Assembly (NCBI GenBank): GCA_034663635.1
Contig: JAXDJH010000021.1
Coordinates: 108,567 to 172,566, forward strand
Direction of reading: 5' to 3'
DNA length: 64,000 nt
DNA from: JAXDJH01 sp034663635
Lineage (GTDB): Bacteria > Actinomycetota > CADDZG01 > WHSQ01
The translations under genes and the position numbers were made by a program. The first letter of the stretch is position 1, and the number at the start of each line of letters is the position of its first letter. The notes beneath the pieces are model-generated. The model did not search any database. It had not been told where the DNA came from and was given only the letters and a program-made list of their open reading frames with translations. Shown here piece by piece: positions 16,875 to 25,388 of this stretch.

Positions 16875-17827
16875 GCGTCGGTCCCCAGCGCGGCTCTAAC
16901 TTCGAAAGGGCCCACGAACCTCACCTCCGGCTCGAGCTTCACTCCGAAGCGCTCCTCGACTCGTCGCCCCACCTCTGTGACCAGGTCGTAGACGTCCTGG
17001 GCGGTCGCGTCGTCGGATGCCACGAAGAAGTTCGCGTGAAGCTCCGAGACTCTGACTCCCCCGACCCTGAAACCCTTGAGGCCTGCCGCCTCGACCAGCC
17101 GGCCGGCAGAGTCTCCGGGTGGATTCTTGAAGGTGCTTCCCGCGTTCTGAAGAGCTCCGGGCTGGGTAGTGGCTCGATGACGCCGGAAAGAGTCCATCCG
17201 GGCCCTGATCTCGTCTGGATCGGCCGCGCGGAGCTCCAGTCGAGCGAAGCAAACGAGCTGCCGGTCGGTGAGGTTCGACCTGCGATAGGTCAACCCCAAC
17301 TCGTCTTTCTGAACGTCACGGAGCTCGAGGGAATCGAGGTCATATACCCGTGCGGCGATCAGCGTGGAGGCAAAGTCGCCCTCGTGAGCTCCGGCGTTCA
17401 TGCGCACCGCGCCGCCCACGGAGCCTGGGATCCCCACCGCGAACTCAAGCCCGCTGAGGTTCCGCCTGGCTGCCCAGTTCGCGAGCATCGGGAGTGGCGT
17501 GGACGCGCCCGCCTTCAAGCCCGTGTCCGATGTCTCCTCGATGAACTGGAAAGCCGGGCCCATCCGGATGACAACGCCCGGGAAGCCTTCGTCCGAGATC
17601 ACGACGTTCGAGCCACGTCCGAGAACGAGTACCGGAGTCTCCGACCCCGATCCAGCTTCCGCGAGCGCAGCGCCGAGAGCGACCAGATCGTCCTCCCCCG
17701 CCGGCTCTATGTAGAGCGATGCCGGACCTCCAAGTCGATAGGTCGTCAAACCCGCCAACGGCTTGTCGAGCTCGACCAAACCCTCAGCGACTTCGGCCAG
17801 CCGGTGGCCTGCAGACTCGAGGGTCAT
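16871..17827 (-). CDS. murB: UDP-N-acetylenolpyruvoylglucosamine reductase
   Basis: MurB reduces UDP-GlcNAc-enolpyruvate with NADPH and FAD to UDP-MurNAc, in the cytoplasm. At 318 residues it has the FAD-binding PCMH domain (TYRLGGPASLYIEP; LVLGRGSNVVISDEGFPGVVI), GIPGSVGGAVRMNAGAHEGDFAS, and the C-terminal GSTFKNPPGDSAGRLVEAAGLKG with the catalytic Ser/Thr region and HANFFVASDDATAQDV. Short length and the missing C-terminal insert fit type II MurB. It overlaps both neighbours by 4 bases, in the usual actinobacterial murC-murB-ftsQ order. Confidence 0.96.
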   Translation of the reverse strand: MTLESAGHRLAEVAEGLVELDKPLAGLTTYRLGGPASLYIEPAGEDDLVALGAALAEAGSGSETPVLVLGRGSNVVISDEGFPGVVIRMGPAFQFIEETSDTGLKAGASTPLPMLANWAARRNLSGLEFAVGIPGSVGGAVRMNAGAHEGDFASTLIAARVYDLDSLELRDVQKDELGLTYRRSNLTDRQLVCFARLELRAADPDEIRARMDSFRRHRATTQPGALQNAGSTFKNPPGDSAGRLVEAAGLKGFRVGGVRVSELHANFFVASDDATAQDVYDLVTEVGRRVEERFGVKLEPEVRFVGPFEVRAALGTDA

Positions 17828-19197
17828 CCCGCGACCTCCAACCTCTTAAGCAGCTCTTCTCCCACCGAGCTCACGTCGCCCGCGCCGAGCGTCAGCAACG
17901 CGTCGCCCGGTCGAGTCATGGCGGCGAGGTAAGTGATCAGTTCCGCCCGATGCGGGAGGTAGGCGACGGGTCGACCGGGGAACGACCTACAGACTGCATC
18001 GGCTACGAGTTTCCCCGTGACTCCCGGAACCGGTTCTTCGCCCGCTCCATAGACGTCCGTGAGCACGATCCTGTCTGCGTCCCGGAAGGAATCGCCAAAG
18101 TCACTCGAGAACGCGATGGTGCGCGAGTAGCGGTGGGGTTGGAAGACCGCCACGATGCGCTCCCACCCGCCCGTGCGCGCGGCCGAGAGAGTGGCGGCGA
18201 CCTCGGTTGGATGATGTGCGTAGTCGTCGATGACGGTCACGCCCCGGGCGGATCCTTTCAGCTCGAACCGTCGCTCGACGCCTCTGAACCGTCCAAGGCC
18301 CTGGGCCGCTTCGTCCGGGGAAAGACCGACGGCGATGACGGCTGCAGCCGCCGCGAGTGCGTTCTCGACGTTATGAAGCCCCGGCACTCGAAGAGACACC
18401 TCAACCGGATCGGTCGCGGTGTGCAGAGTGAAAGTTGAACCTCCCCGATCGGACCTGACGTCGCGGGCCGACACGTCACCTTCATCGCCGAACGTGATGA
18501 CGTTCGCACTTTGAGCTCTACCGGCGGCCGCGAGTTCCGCGTCCGTCGCAGGTACCACCGCGGCACCATCAGAGGGCACGGACGAGACGAAGCGCGCGAA
18601 CGCGGCCCGAAGCTCGTCCATCGAGCCCCAGTGGTCGACGTGATCGACCTCGACGTTGGTCACGACCGCCACTGTCGGCTGCAGGAGAAGGAATGACCCG
18701 TCACTCTCGTCGGACTCCGCGACCGAGAGATCCGACGATCCGCTCCGAGCGTTGGTCCCCGAGTCGTTCAGTCCGCCCCCCACAAGATAGGTGGGATCGA
18801 TCCCAGCATTGACAAGTATCGAAACGATCATCGATGTCGTGGTCGTCTTGCCGTGTGTTCCGGCAACGACCACGGATCTGGTGCCCGACAACACTTCAGC
18901 GAGCGCCTGCCCCCGATAGATCACCCGAAGGCCCTGGAGGTGGGCCTCGGCAAGTTCCGGATTTCGATCGGGGATGGCCGCGGAAGCAACTACGACTTCT
19001 GCATCCCCGATATTGGAGGCGTCGTGCCCGAGATAGACCCGAGCGCCCATCATCTCAAGCATGGTCGCCGCTCGAGATCGTTTGAGATCGGAACCGGAGA
19101 CTTCGGTCCCCCGCTCGATCAGAACCTTGGCGATAGCGGACATGCCTGCGCCGCCGATGCCTATGAAGTGAACGCGCCGCGCCTCGGTCAGCTTCAT
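17824..19197 (-). CDS. murC: UDP-N-acetylmuramate--L-alanine ligase
   Basis: MurC adds L-Ala to UDP-MurNAc using ATP. The 457-residue protein has the Rossmann start (VHFIGIGGAGMSAIAKVL), the Mur ligase P-loop GTHGKTTTTSM (~residue 110), the ESDESDGSFLLLQP stretch, NVENALAAAAAV, and VIDDYAHHPTEVAATL in the C-terminal domain. Length and motifs match the family throughout. Overlaps of 4 bases with murG and murB indicate translational coupling. Confidence 0.97.
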   Translation of the reverse strand: MKLTEARRVHFIGIGGAGMSAIAKVLIERGTEVSGSDLKRSRAATMLEMMGARVYLGHDASNIGDAEVVVASAAIPDRNPELAEAHLQGLRVIYRGQALAEVLSGTRSVVVAGTHGKTTTTSMIVSILVNAGIDPTYLVGGGLNDSGTNARSGSSDLSVAESDESDGSFLLLQPTVAVVTNVEVDHVDHWGSMDELRAAFARFVSSVPSDGAAVVPATDAELAAAGRAQSANVITFGDEGDVSARDVRSDRGGSTFTLHTATDPVEVSLRVPGLHNVENALAAAAAVIAVGLSPDEAAQGLGRFRGVERRFELKGSARGVTVIDDYAHHPTEVAATLSAARTGGWERIVAVFQPHRYSRTIAFSSDFGDSFRDADRIVLTDVYGAGEEPVPGVTGKLVADAVCRSFPGRPVAYLPHRAELITYLAAMTRPGDALLTLGAGDVSSVGEELLKRLEVAG

Positions 19198-20291
19198 GCA
19201 GCCACCTCGTGCACGACGCCGGCGAGGTCTCGAGCCGCGCCGGGCCGAGCGAGATGCCTCGCCCCATCGCTCATCTTCTTCAACGAGACGTCGTTGCCAA
19301 GAAGTCGATCGGCAAGTTCCGCAACGCTTTCGGCAGTCGTCTCGGCGTCGGGCAGGACCACCGCAGCCCCGGCCTCCTCGAACACGCGTCCGTGCTTCAA
19401 CTGCTGCTGGTCACGATGATGAGGGTAGGGAACGACTATCGCCGGAAGGCCGAAGATGGCGATCTCCGCAAGCGTCGTGGCGCCTCCGCGACATAGAGCA
19501 AGGTCGGCGACCGCATACGCCTCGACCATCCGGTCGACGAAGTCCTCCGTCTTGTAGATCAGAGATCCCGCATCGAGTTTCGCTCGATCGACATCCGACA
19601 ATTGTGTGTAAGCACCTCGGCCAAGTATGTGAACCACTTGCCTGTCGGAGCGGTCTCGCCATATCTCCGCCAGGCCCAGCGCCGCTTCATTGATCCTGCG
19701 TGCGCCGAGGCTCCCTCCGAAGACGAGGAGTGTTTTGCGATCGGGGTCAAGCCCGAACCGGGTCAAACCGCGTTCACGTTCGGCGGTCATATCAGCCTGT
19801 GCGATCTCGGGGGAAACGGGATTGCCGACGAGGACACCCTTGGCGCCGACCGCTTCGAGAGTGCCTTCGAACGAGACGCCAACGCGACGGGCCAGCGGTT
19901 TGCACACCTTGTTCGCCAGGCCGAGAACGATGTTCTGTTCGTGCAGGACGACGGGGATGCGGATCGACGCTGCAGCGACGCACACGGGGAGGCTGACGTA
20001 TCCGCCCATCCCGACCACCACATCGGGCCGAACGCGTTTGAGAAGGGAACGCGCTCTGCCGAAAGCCTTCATCGCGATCCAACCGGTTGAAGGAAGCGAC
20101 ATTGGGCGAGCGCGGTCGAAGCCTCGAACCTCGATCGTTTCCAGCGTGAAGCCGGCCGCGGGAACGAGCTTGGACTCGACGCCCGAATCGGTTCCCACGA
20201 AAACGACTTCGTCTCCCTCGAGGGCGCGCGCGAGGGCGAGCGCTGGGTTGACGTGTCCGGCGGTACCTCCGCCGGCGATGAGGACGCGCAT
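19194..20291 (-). CDS. murG: Lipid I:UDP-GlcNAc transferase MurG
   Basis: A peripheral membrane GT-B glycosyltransferase making lipid II from lipid I. In 365 residues: GGGTAGHVNPALALARAL at the N-terminus, GMGGYVSLPVCVAA and VVLHEQNIVLGLANKV for acceptor and membrane contact, LLVFGGSLGARRINEAAL, and the donor site CRGGATTLAEIAIFGLPAIVVPYPHHRDQQQ. ATG at 20291 shares one base with the ftsW stop; the upstream open frame to 20354 is a shadow of ftsW. Confidence 0.97.
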   Translation of the reverse strand: MRVLIAGGGTAGHVNPALALARALEGDEVVFVGTDSGVESKLVPAAGFTLETIEVRGFDRARPMSLPSTGWIAMKAFGRARSLLKRVRPDVVVGMGGYVSLPVCVAAASIRIPVVLHEQNIVLGLANKVCKPLARRVGVSFEGTLEAVGAKGVLVGNPVSPEIAQADMTAERERGLTRFGLDPDRKTLLVFGGSLGARRINEAALGLAEIWRDRSDRQVVHILGRGAYTQLSDVDRAKLDAGSLIYKTEDFVDRMVEAYAVADLALCRGGATTLAEIAIFGLPAIVVPYPHHRDQQQLKHGRVFEEAGAAVVLPDAETTAESVAELADRLLGNDVSLKKMSDGARHLARPGAARDLAGVVHEVAA

Positions 20292-21493
20292 CAAGATCCG
20301 GCCGCGCGCCAGCGGCCCAGGCGCGCGATGTTCGTGAGGATCCCCATCGCACACAGAGAGACGACGAGCGAGCTTCCGCCGAAGGAAACGAGTGGCAGAG
20401 GGACTCCGGTGATCGGCATGGTCGCGGTGACTGCACCGATGTTGACGATGGCTTGCGCACCGATCCAGACCGTGATGCCAGACGCGACCAGCATCCCGAA
20501 CCTGTCGGGCGCTTTGCCGGCGATACGGATGCCGAGATAGACGATGAAAGCGAACAAGCCCAGAACGGTGAGAGAGCCGAGGAAGCCCATCTCTTCACCA
20601 AGGATGGCAAAGATGAAGTCCGTGTGCGCGTTGGGGATGTAGCTCCACTTCTGTCTGCTGGCTCCCAGCCCCACACCGAACCACCCGCCCGACCCCATGG
20701 CGATCAGCGATTGGATCGTGTGATATCCGGTGCGCAGCGGATCCGCCCAGGGATCCATGAACGCGAGTACGCGGGCTCGTCTGTAAGGCGCGCTGAGAGC
20801 AGCCACCGCGGACCCCCCGATCCCGATAGCCCATATCGGAATGACGTACCTGATCGGAGCACCCGCCACGAAAAGCATCGTGAGACCGATGGCGCCCAGC
20901 ATCAAGGTCGTTCCCATGTCCGGTTGCATCATCACGAGGAACGCGAGACCACCAACGGCCGGAGCCATCGGCAGGAGGGTGTGTGACAACTCCGACAAGG
21001 ACGACTCCTCTTTGCGGGAGAACACTCCCGCCAAGAACAGGATCAGAGCCAGCTTCGCGAGTTCGGAAGGCTGGAACGAGAAAGGACCTGCGCCGAGCCA
21101 ACGCGCGCTTCCACCGGCGACGATTCCCACGCCCGGTATCAGAACGGCAACGAGAAGCCCTACTGATAGCGGCAGCAACCAGAACCCCGCGTTGCGCATC
21201 TTCCGGTAATCGAATCGAGAGAAGAAGACGAACCCCGCGAGACCCACCGCGGCCCACATCAACTGCTTATTGAAATAGATGAACGATGACCCGCTGGAAG
21301 CGAACGATGAGACCGAGCTCGCCGAGAGGATCATGACCAAGCCGAGCGTGACGAGGGCGGCAGTCGCGATCGTCAAGAGCCAGGCCGGGTGCCCCTTGCC
21401 GAGGGCCACACGGGACCTTGTCTTTGCCTTGCTCTTCGGTGAGGCGGTTTCGGCCGGCCTCCGCGCTCGGATCGCGCCGCTACGAGTTGCCAT
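20291..21493 (-). CDS. ftsW: SEDS glycosyltransferase FtsW
   Basis: FtsW polymerises lipid II at the septum together with its cognate PBP. The 400-residue protein has a basic N-terminus and about ten membrane spans. SEDS motifs are visible: FYRKMRNAG-type cytoplasmic loops, FQPSELAKLALILFLAGV, MQPDMGTTLMLGAIGLTML, YRRARVLAFMDPWADPLRTGYHTIQS, FGVGLGASRQKWSYIPNAHTDFIFAILGEE and ITGVPLPLVSFGGSSL. A GTG lies two codons earlier, but ATG at 21493 follows AGGGGGG by 6 bases and is preferred. It overlaps the murD stop by 14 bases. Confidence 0.95.
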   Translation of the reverse strand: MATRSGAIRARRPAETASPKSKAKTRSRVALGKGHPAWLLTIATAALVTLGLVMILSASSVSSFASSGSSFIYFNKQLMWAAVGLAGFVFFSRFDYRKMRNAGFWLLPLSVGLLVAVLIPGVGIVAGGSARWLGAGPFSFQPSELAKLALILFLAGVFSRKEESSLSELSHTLLPMAPAVGGLAFLVMMQPDMGTTLMLGAIGLTMLFVAGAPIRYVIPIWAIGIGGSAVAALSAPYRRARVLAFMDPWADPLRTGYHTIQSLIAMGSGGWFGVGLGASRQKWSYIPNAHTDFIFAILGEEMGFLGSLTVLGLFAFIVYLGIRIAGKAPDRFGMLVASGITVWIGAQAIVNIGAVTATMPITGVPLPLVSFGGSSLVVSLCAMGILTNIARLGRWRAAGS

Positions 21494-22841
21494 CCCCACC
21501 CCCCTCGCTCTCGCCGATGACCTTTGCTACGGCGCGAGCGAAGTCCTCGCCTCGCGCCGAATAGCTTTCGTACATGTCCAGGCTCGCACAACCAGGCGAC
21601 AACAAGACGGATCCTCCGGGCTCGGCAAAGCGCGCTGCAGCGCGCACCGCGTCCTCCATCGAGTCCACCACCGCGACTTCAACGAGATCCTTGAAGATAT
21701 TTCTGACCTCGTCGCGCGCCTCCCCTAGCGCGACCACAGCGGTCACGGGAGGAACGATCGACGCCAACGGACTTAGGTCGATGCCTTTACTTCGGCCTCC
21801 CGCGATGAGAACGACGTCGTGTAGCCCGCGCACTGCAGACAACGTCGCGTGTGGGTTAGTCGCCTTGGAGTCATCTATATAGGTGATGCCGCGCGCTTCG
21901 GCCACCACCTCGAGCCGGTGAGCCAGCGGTCTGAATCCCTTGATCGCTCGAGCTACAGCGCGTGGGTCAAGACCGTATGAAAGAGCGGCCCCGGCGGCCG
22001 CCGTGGCATCCTCGAGGCCGGCCCGGCCGGGCAGCGGTACGTCGGCCACCGATACGACGGGCTGGTCCCCGAACATGATGCGTCCCTCGTTCACGCCGAC
22101 GCCACCCTCCGGAACTCGAACGGCCGAGAAGGGCCGAACGATGGAACGTGTCTTGGACGCAACTCTCAACGCGATCGGATCGTCGTCGTTCGGAAGGAAG
22201 ACGTCGTCGGGCCCCTGGTTCGCGACGATGCGCGCTTTCGCGTCGACGTAATCCTCGAACGTGCCATGCCAGTCCGTGTGGTCCTCCGCAACGTTCAGCA
22301 AGACCGCTACCTTCGGACGGAAGCTGTCGGTCAACGCGAGTTGGAAGCTCGACACTTCCACCGCGATGGCGCCCCCCGCGCCGATGGAAGCGATCGCCTC
22401 GATCAAGGGGAAGCCGATGTTGCCGGCGGCGACCGAAGAGATGCCGGCTTCGCTCAACATCGCTGCGAGAAGTGAAGTCGTCGTCGTCTTCCCGTTCGTC
22501 CCCGTTACCGCGAGCAAGTCGCAACGGGCCAGACGAGAGGCGATCTCGATCTCACTGGCGATCTCGATCCCCTCTTCTACTAAGGCTTGGACGATGGCTG
22601 CTTTCAGAGGGATGCCCGGAGACACGATGGCGAGATCCCCGTCGATGCGTCCGAGGTCGTGCCCACCGAACTCGACTTCCACTCCCAGCGAGCCGAGGAC
22701 ATCAGCCCGTTGCTTGATGAGATCGCTATCGCCGGCTTCCGTGACTCTCACCTTCGCGTCGAGCTCTACGAGAGCTCGCGCCGTGGCCATCCCACTGACG
22801 CCCAGGCCCACGACGATGACGCGCTTGCCCGCGAGGCTCAC
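21480..22841 (-). CDS. murD: UDP-N-acetylmuramoyl-L-alanine--D-glutamate ligase
   Basis: MurD adds D-Glu to UDP-MurNAc-L-Ala. At 453 residues it has VIVVGLGVSGMATARALVEL, SPGIPLKAAIVQAL, VTGTNGKTTTTSLLAAML (ATP loop), NVAEDHTDWHGTFEDY, GLEDATAAAGAALSYGL, and ITYIDDSKATNPHATLSAV with IAGGRSKGIDLSPL in the C-terminal domain, all as expected. It overlaps mraY by 4 bases and ftsW by 14. Confidence 0.97.
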   Translation of the reverse strand: MSLAGKRVIVVGLGVSGMATARALVELDAKVRVTEAGDSDLIKQRADVLGSLGVEVEFGGHDLGRIDGDLAIVSPGIPLKAAIVQALVEEGIEIASEIEIASRLARCDLLAVTGTNGKTTTTSLLAAMLSEAGISSVAAGNIGFPLIEAIASIGAGGAIAVEVSSFQLALTDSFRPKVAVLLNVAEDHTDWHGTFEDYVDAKARIVANQGPDDVFLPNDDDPIALRVASKTRSIVRPFSAVRVPEGGVGVNEGRIMFGDQPVVSVADVPLPGRAGLEDATAAAGAALSYGLDPRAVARAIKGFRPLAHRLEVVAEARGITYIDDSKATNPHATLSAVRGLHDVVLIAGGRSKGIDLSPLASIVPPVTAVVALGEARDEVRNIFKDLVEVAVVDSMEDAVRAAARFAEPGGSVLLSPGCASLDMYESYSARGEDFARAVAKVIGESEGGGDGNS

Positions 22842-23881
22842 CGGGCACCGCCCTTGCTGATGAAGTCCGCATAGAAGAGGCCGAGGCCGAACGCGGTCGA
22901 GAGACCCGACAGCACCCAGAACCTCACGATCACCGTGAATTCGGGCCAGCCCGCCAGCTCGAAATGGTGATGTAGGGGAGCCATCAGGAAGATGCGCTTC
23001 CCGGTCCGTTTGAAGATTGCGACTTGCATGATGACTGAGAGCGTCTCGACGACGTAGAGGCCGCCGAGCAGTAACAGCAACAGCTGAGTGTTTAGAAGAA
23101 TCGCGAGGACGGCCATCGCCCCGCCGAGCATCAGCGATCCCGTGTCACCCATGAAAACCTTCGCCGGTGCCGTGTTCCACCACAGGAACCCTGCGCACGC
23201 GCCGAAGAGAGCAGCTGCGACTATGGCGAGATCGAACGGGTCTGACCCGGTGGCGATCAGATCGTAGAAGCGCGCGTGACGGAACTGCCAGAAACCGATC
23301 ACCACGAAAGCGGCCAGTACCTGGGCGGCGGAGCCAACCGCTAGACCATCCAACCCGTCCGTGAGGTTCACTCCGTTCGATGAGGCGGCGATCATCAGAA
23401 ACACCCAGATGAAGAAGAACCAACCGAGATTGATCGCCGTCGAACGGAAGAACGAGAGATCCGTGCCGATATCGACATGAACAACGGCCACGTAAGCGAA
23501 GCCGAGCGCGATCGCGACCTGACCTAAGAACTTGGTGCGGCTCCGCAAACCCAAAGAGCGCGCCTTGCGTACCTTGATGATGTCGTCGAGGAACCCGAGG
23601 CCCCCGAGCGCAGCGATCGTGACCAGCGCCAGCACGCCGCTATCCCGGAACGAGGTGAACCCACCCAGCCCAACGTGGCCCAGGACGTAGCCGACGATCA
23701 TCCCGGCGAGGATCACGAGACCACCCATCGTGGGAGTCCCCAACTTCTCGTAGTGGGCCTTCGGGCCCTCTTCGCGGATCTGCTGCCCCCAGCCGCGTTT
23801 ACGGAACTGTTTGATGGCGACCGGGGTGCCGAAGAGCCCGAAGAGGAGGCCGACCATGCCTGCGACAAGGATGTTGGTCAT
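22838..23881 (-). CDS. mraY: Phospho-N-acetylmuramoyl-pentapeptide transferase
   Basis: MraY moves phospho-MurNAc-pentapeptide to undecaprenyl phosphate, making lipid I in the membrane. The 347-residue, ten-helix protein shows TPTMGGLVIL, the catalytic LDDIIKVRKARSLGL and RTKFLGQ, NGVNLTDGLDGLAVG, VFMGDTGSLMLGG and APLHHHFEL. It overlaps murE by 4 bases at its start. In nearly all dcw clusters murF lies between murE and mraY; here there is no room for it. Confidence 0.97.
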   Translation of the reverse strand: MTNILVAGMVGLLFGLFGTPVAIKQFRKRGWGQQIREEGPKAHYEKLGTPTMGGLVILAGMIVGYVLGHVGLGGFTSFRDSGVLALVTIAALGGLGFLDDIIKVRKARSLGLRSRTKFLGQVAIALGFAYVAVVHVDIGTDLSFFRSTAINLGWFFFIWVFLMIAASSNGVNLTDGLDGLAVGSAAQVLAAFVVIGFWQFRHARFYDLIATGSDPFDLAIVAAALFGACAGFLWWNTAPAKVFMGDTGSLMLGGAMAVLAILLNTQLLLLLLGGLYVVETLSVIMQVAIFKRTGKRIFLMAPLHHHFELAGWPEFTVIVRFWVLSGLSTAFGLGLFYADFISKGGAR

Positions 23882-25377
23882 GAAGCGGAACCCCCGAAGC
23901 CGAGTTCGTCGAGCGCTTCAGCGGCCACAACTCGATCGTCGAACGGGATGGTCCGATCGGCGAACTCCTGGCCCGTCTCATGGCCTTTGCCGGCGATGAC
24001 CACCACGTCACCAGGTCGCGCAAGTTCCACAGCATGTGAGATGGCTTCGGCTCGATCCACGTTGATCTCGTCGGGCCCATCGACACGCTCAGCGATCACG
24101 CCTTCGACGATCTCGTCGAGGATCGCGTGAGGATCCTCGCTCCGGGGATTGTCGGACGTCACGATCGCGACGTCGGCAAGCCGGGCGACGACCGCGCCCA
24201 TCAGCGGACGCTTTCCCCGATCGCGGTCCCCGCCACAGCCGAACACACAGACAACTCGGCCAGCCTGACGATCCGCGACGCCTCGAGCCGCCCGTAAGAC
24301 ATTGTCGAGCGAGTCGGGCGTGTGTGCGTAGTCGACGACGACGGTGAACGGTTGGCCCCTGTCGACCACTTCGAATCGGCCCGGAACACCATGGAGCCGT
24401 TCCAGACCTTTCTCGATCGCGTCCGGGCTCACCCCGGCCTGCAGCGCTATCGCGGCTGCGGCCAGACAATTGGACACGTTGAAGGCGCCGACGAGCGAGG
24501 TAACGATCTCCATGTCGCCCTTCGGCGTCTTCATCCTGAACGAGGTCGTGGACGGCTCGAAGTGGATCTCCTCGGCCCGAACGTCCGCGTCCGGCGATAG
24601 GCCGAAAGACCAGCATGGGATCTGGGTGGAATCGAAGAGTTGACGCCCGTAAGGATCGTCGACGTTGACCGCTCCGCGCTCGGCTCGCTCGGGGAGGAAC
24701 AGCGAGCGCTTGGCCTCGAAATAGTCCTCCATCGTCGAATGGAAATCGAGATGGTCCTGAGACAGGTTCGTGAATCCCACCGCCGAGAAACGGATCCCTT
24801 CGACACGGTGGAGGACCAGACCATGCGAGGTGACTTCCATCGCGGCCGCGTCGACTCCCGCGTCGCGCATCTCAGCGAACAATGCCTGCAGCTCGATCGC
24901 GTCGGGTGTGGTCCGCACGCCCGGGCGCACTCCGCCGGCGATGCGCGTCTCGATGGTTCCGATCAATCCCGTCGTGTGCCCTTCGGCGGCGAGGATCGAC
25001 TCCAGCAAAAAGGCGGTGGTCGTCTTTCCATTGGTGCCGGTGATCCCAAGGATGGTGAGCGCGTCCGCCGGATGGTTGTAGAACTCCGCTGCTATCCGAC
25101 CCATTGCTCTGCGCGAGTCCGAAACGACCATCTCAGGAACGCCGCTTTCAGTCGGACGTTCGCAGCAAACGGCGATGGCTCCTGCCGCAACGGCGTCGGC
25201 AGCGTAGATGTGGCCATCTGTGACGGTGCCGACGATGCAGAGGAAAAGGTCGCCCGAGTGAACCTTGCGAGCGTCGCTGGTCAAGCCGGTCACGGTGGTC
25301 GCGTCATCTCCCCGGATCTCGACGAGAAGGTCTCCGGTCGCTTCAGCGAGTCGCTTGACCGTGCGGGATTCACCCAT
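23878..25377 (-). CDS. murE: UDP-MurNAc-tripeptide synthetase (meso-DAP type)
   Basis: MurE adds the third stem-peptide residue. Motifs in the 499 residues: GLTSDARKVHSGDLFLCI, GITGTNGKTTTAFLL (P-loop), RTTPDAIELQ, MEVTSHGLVLHRV, NLSQDHLDFHSTMEDYF, VVDYAHTPDSLDNVL and SDNPRSEDP. The DNPR form is the signature of meso-diaminopimelate-adding enzymes. The frame is open to 25959, antisense-like inside ftsI, so ATG at 25377 is used; TAGAGT 8 bases upstream could give it an extra leaderless promoter. It begins 11 bases after ftsI and ends over mraY, leaving no murF. Confidence 0.95.
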   Translation of the reverse strand: MGESRTVKRLAEATGDLLVEIRGDDATTVTGLTSDARKVHSGDLFLCIVGTVTDGHIYAADAVAAGAIAVCCERPTESGVPEMVVSDSRRAMGRIAAEFYNHPADALTILGITGTNGKTTTAFLLESILAAEGHTTGLIGTIETRIAGGVRPGVRTTPDAIELQALFAEMRDAGVDAAAMEVTSHGLVLHRVEGIRFSAVGFTNLSQDHLDFHSTMEDYFEAKRSLFLPERAERGAVNVDDPYGRQLFDSTQIPCWSFGLSPDADVRAEEIHFEPSTTSFRMKTPKGDMEIVTSLVGAFNVSNCLAAAAIALQAGVSPDAIEKGLERLHGVPGRFEVVDRGQPFTVVVDYAHTPDSLDNVLRAARGVADRQAGRVVCVFGCGGDRDRGKRPLMGAVVARLADVAIVTSDNPRSEDPHAILDEIVEGVIAERVDGPDEINVDRAEAISHAVELARPGDVVVIAGKGHETGQEFADRTIPFDDRVVAAEALDELGFGGSAS

Positions 25378-25388
25378 GTCGATCGACT

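Noticed and set aside
16388..17932. 514-residue forward ORF
   Set aside because: Antisense to ftsQ and murB, Arg/Pro/Ser-rich; typical of GC-rich shadows.
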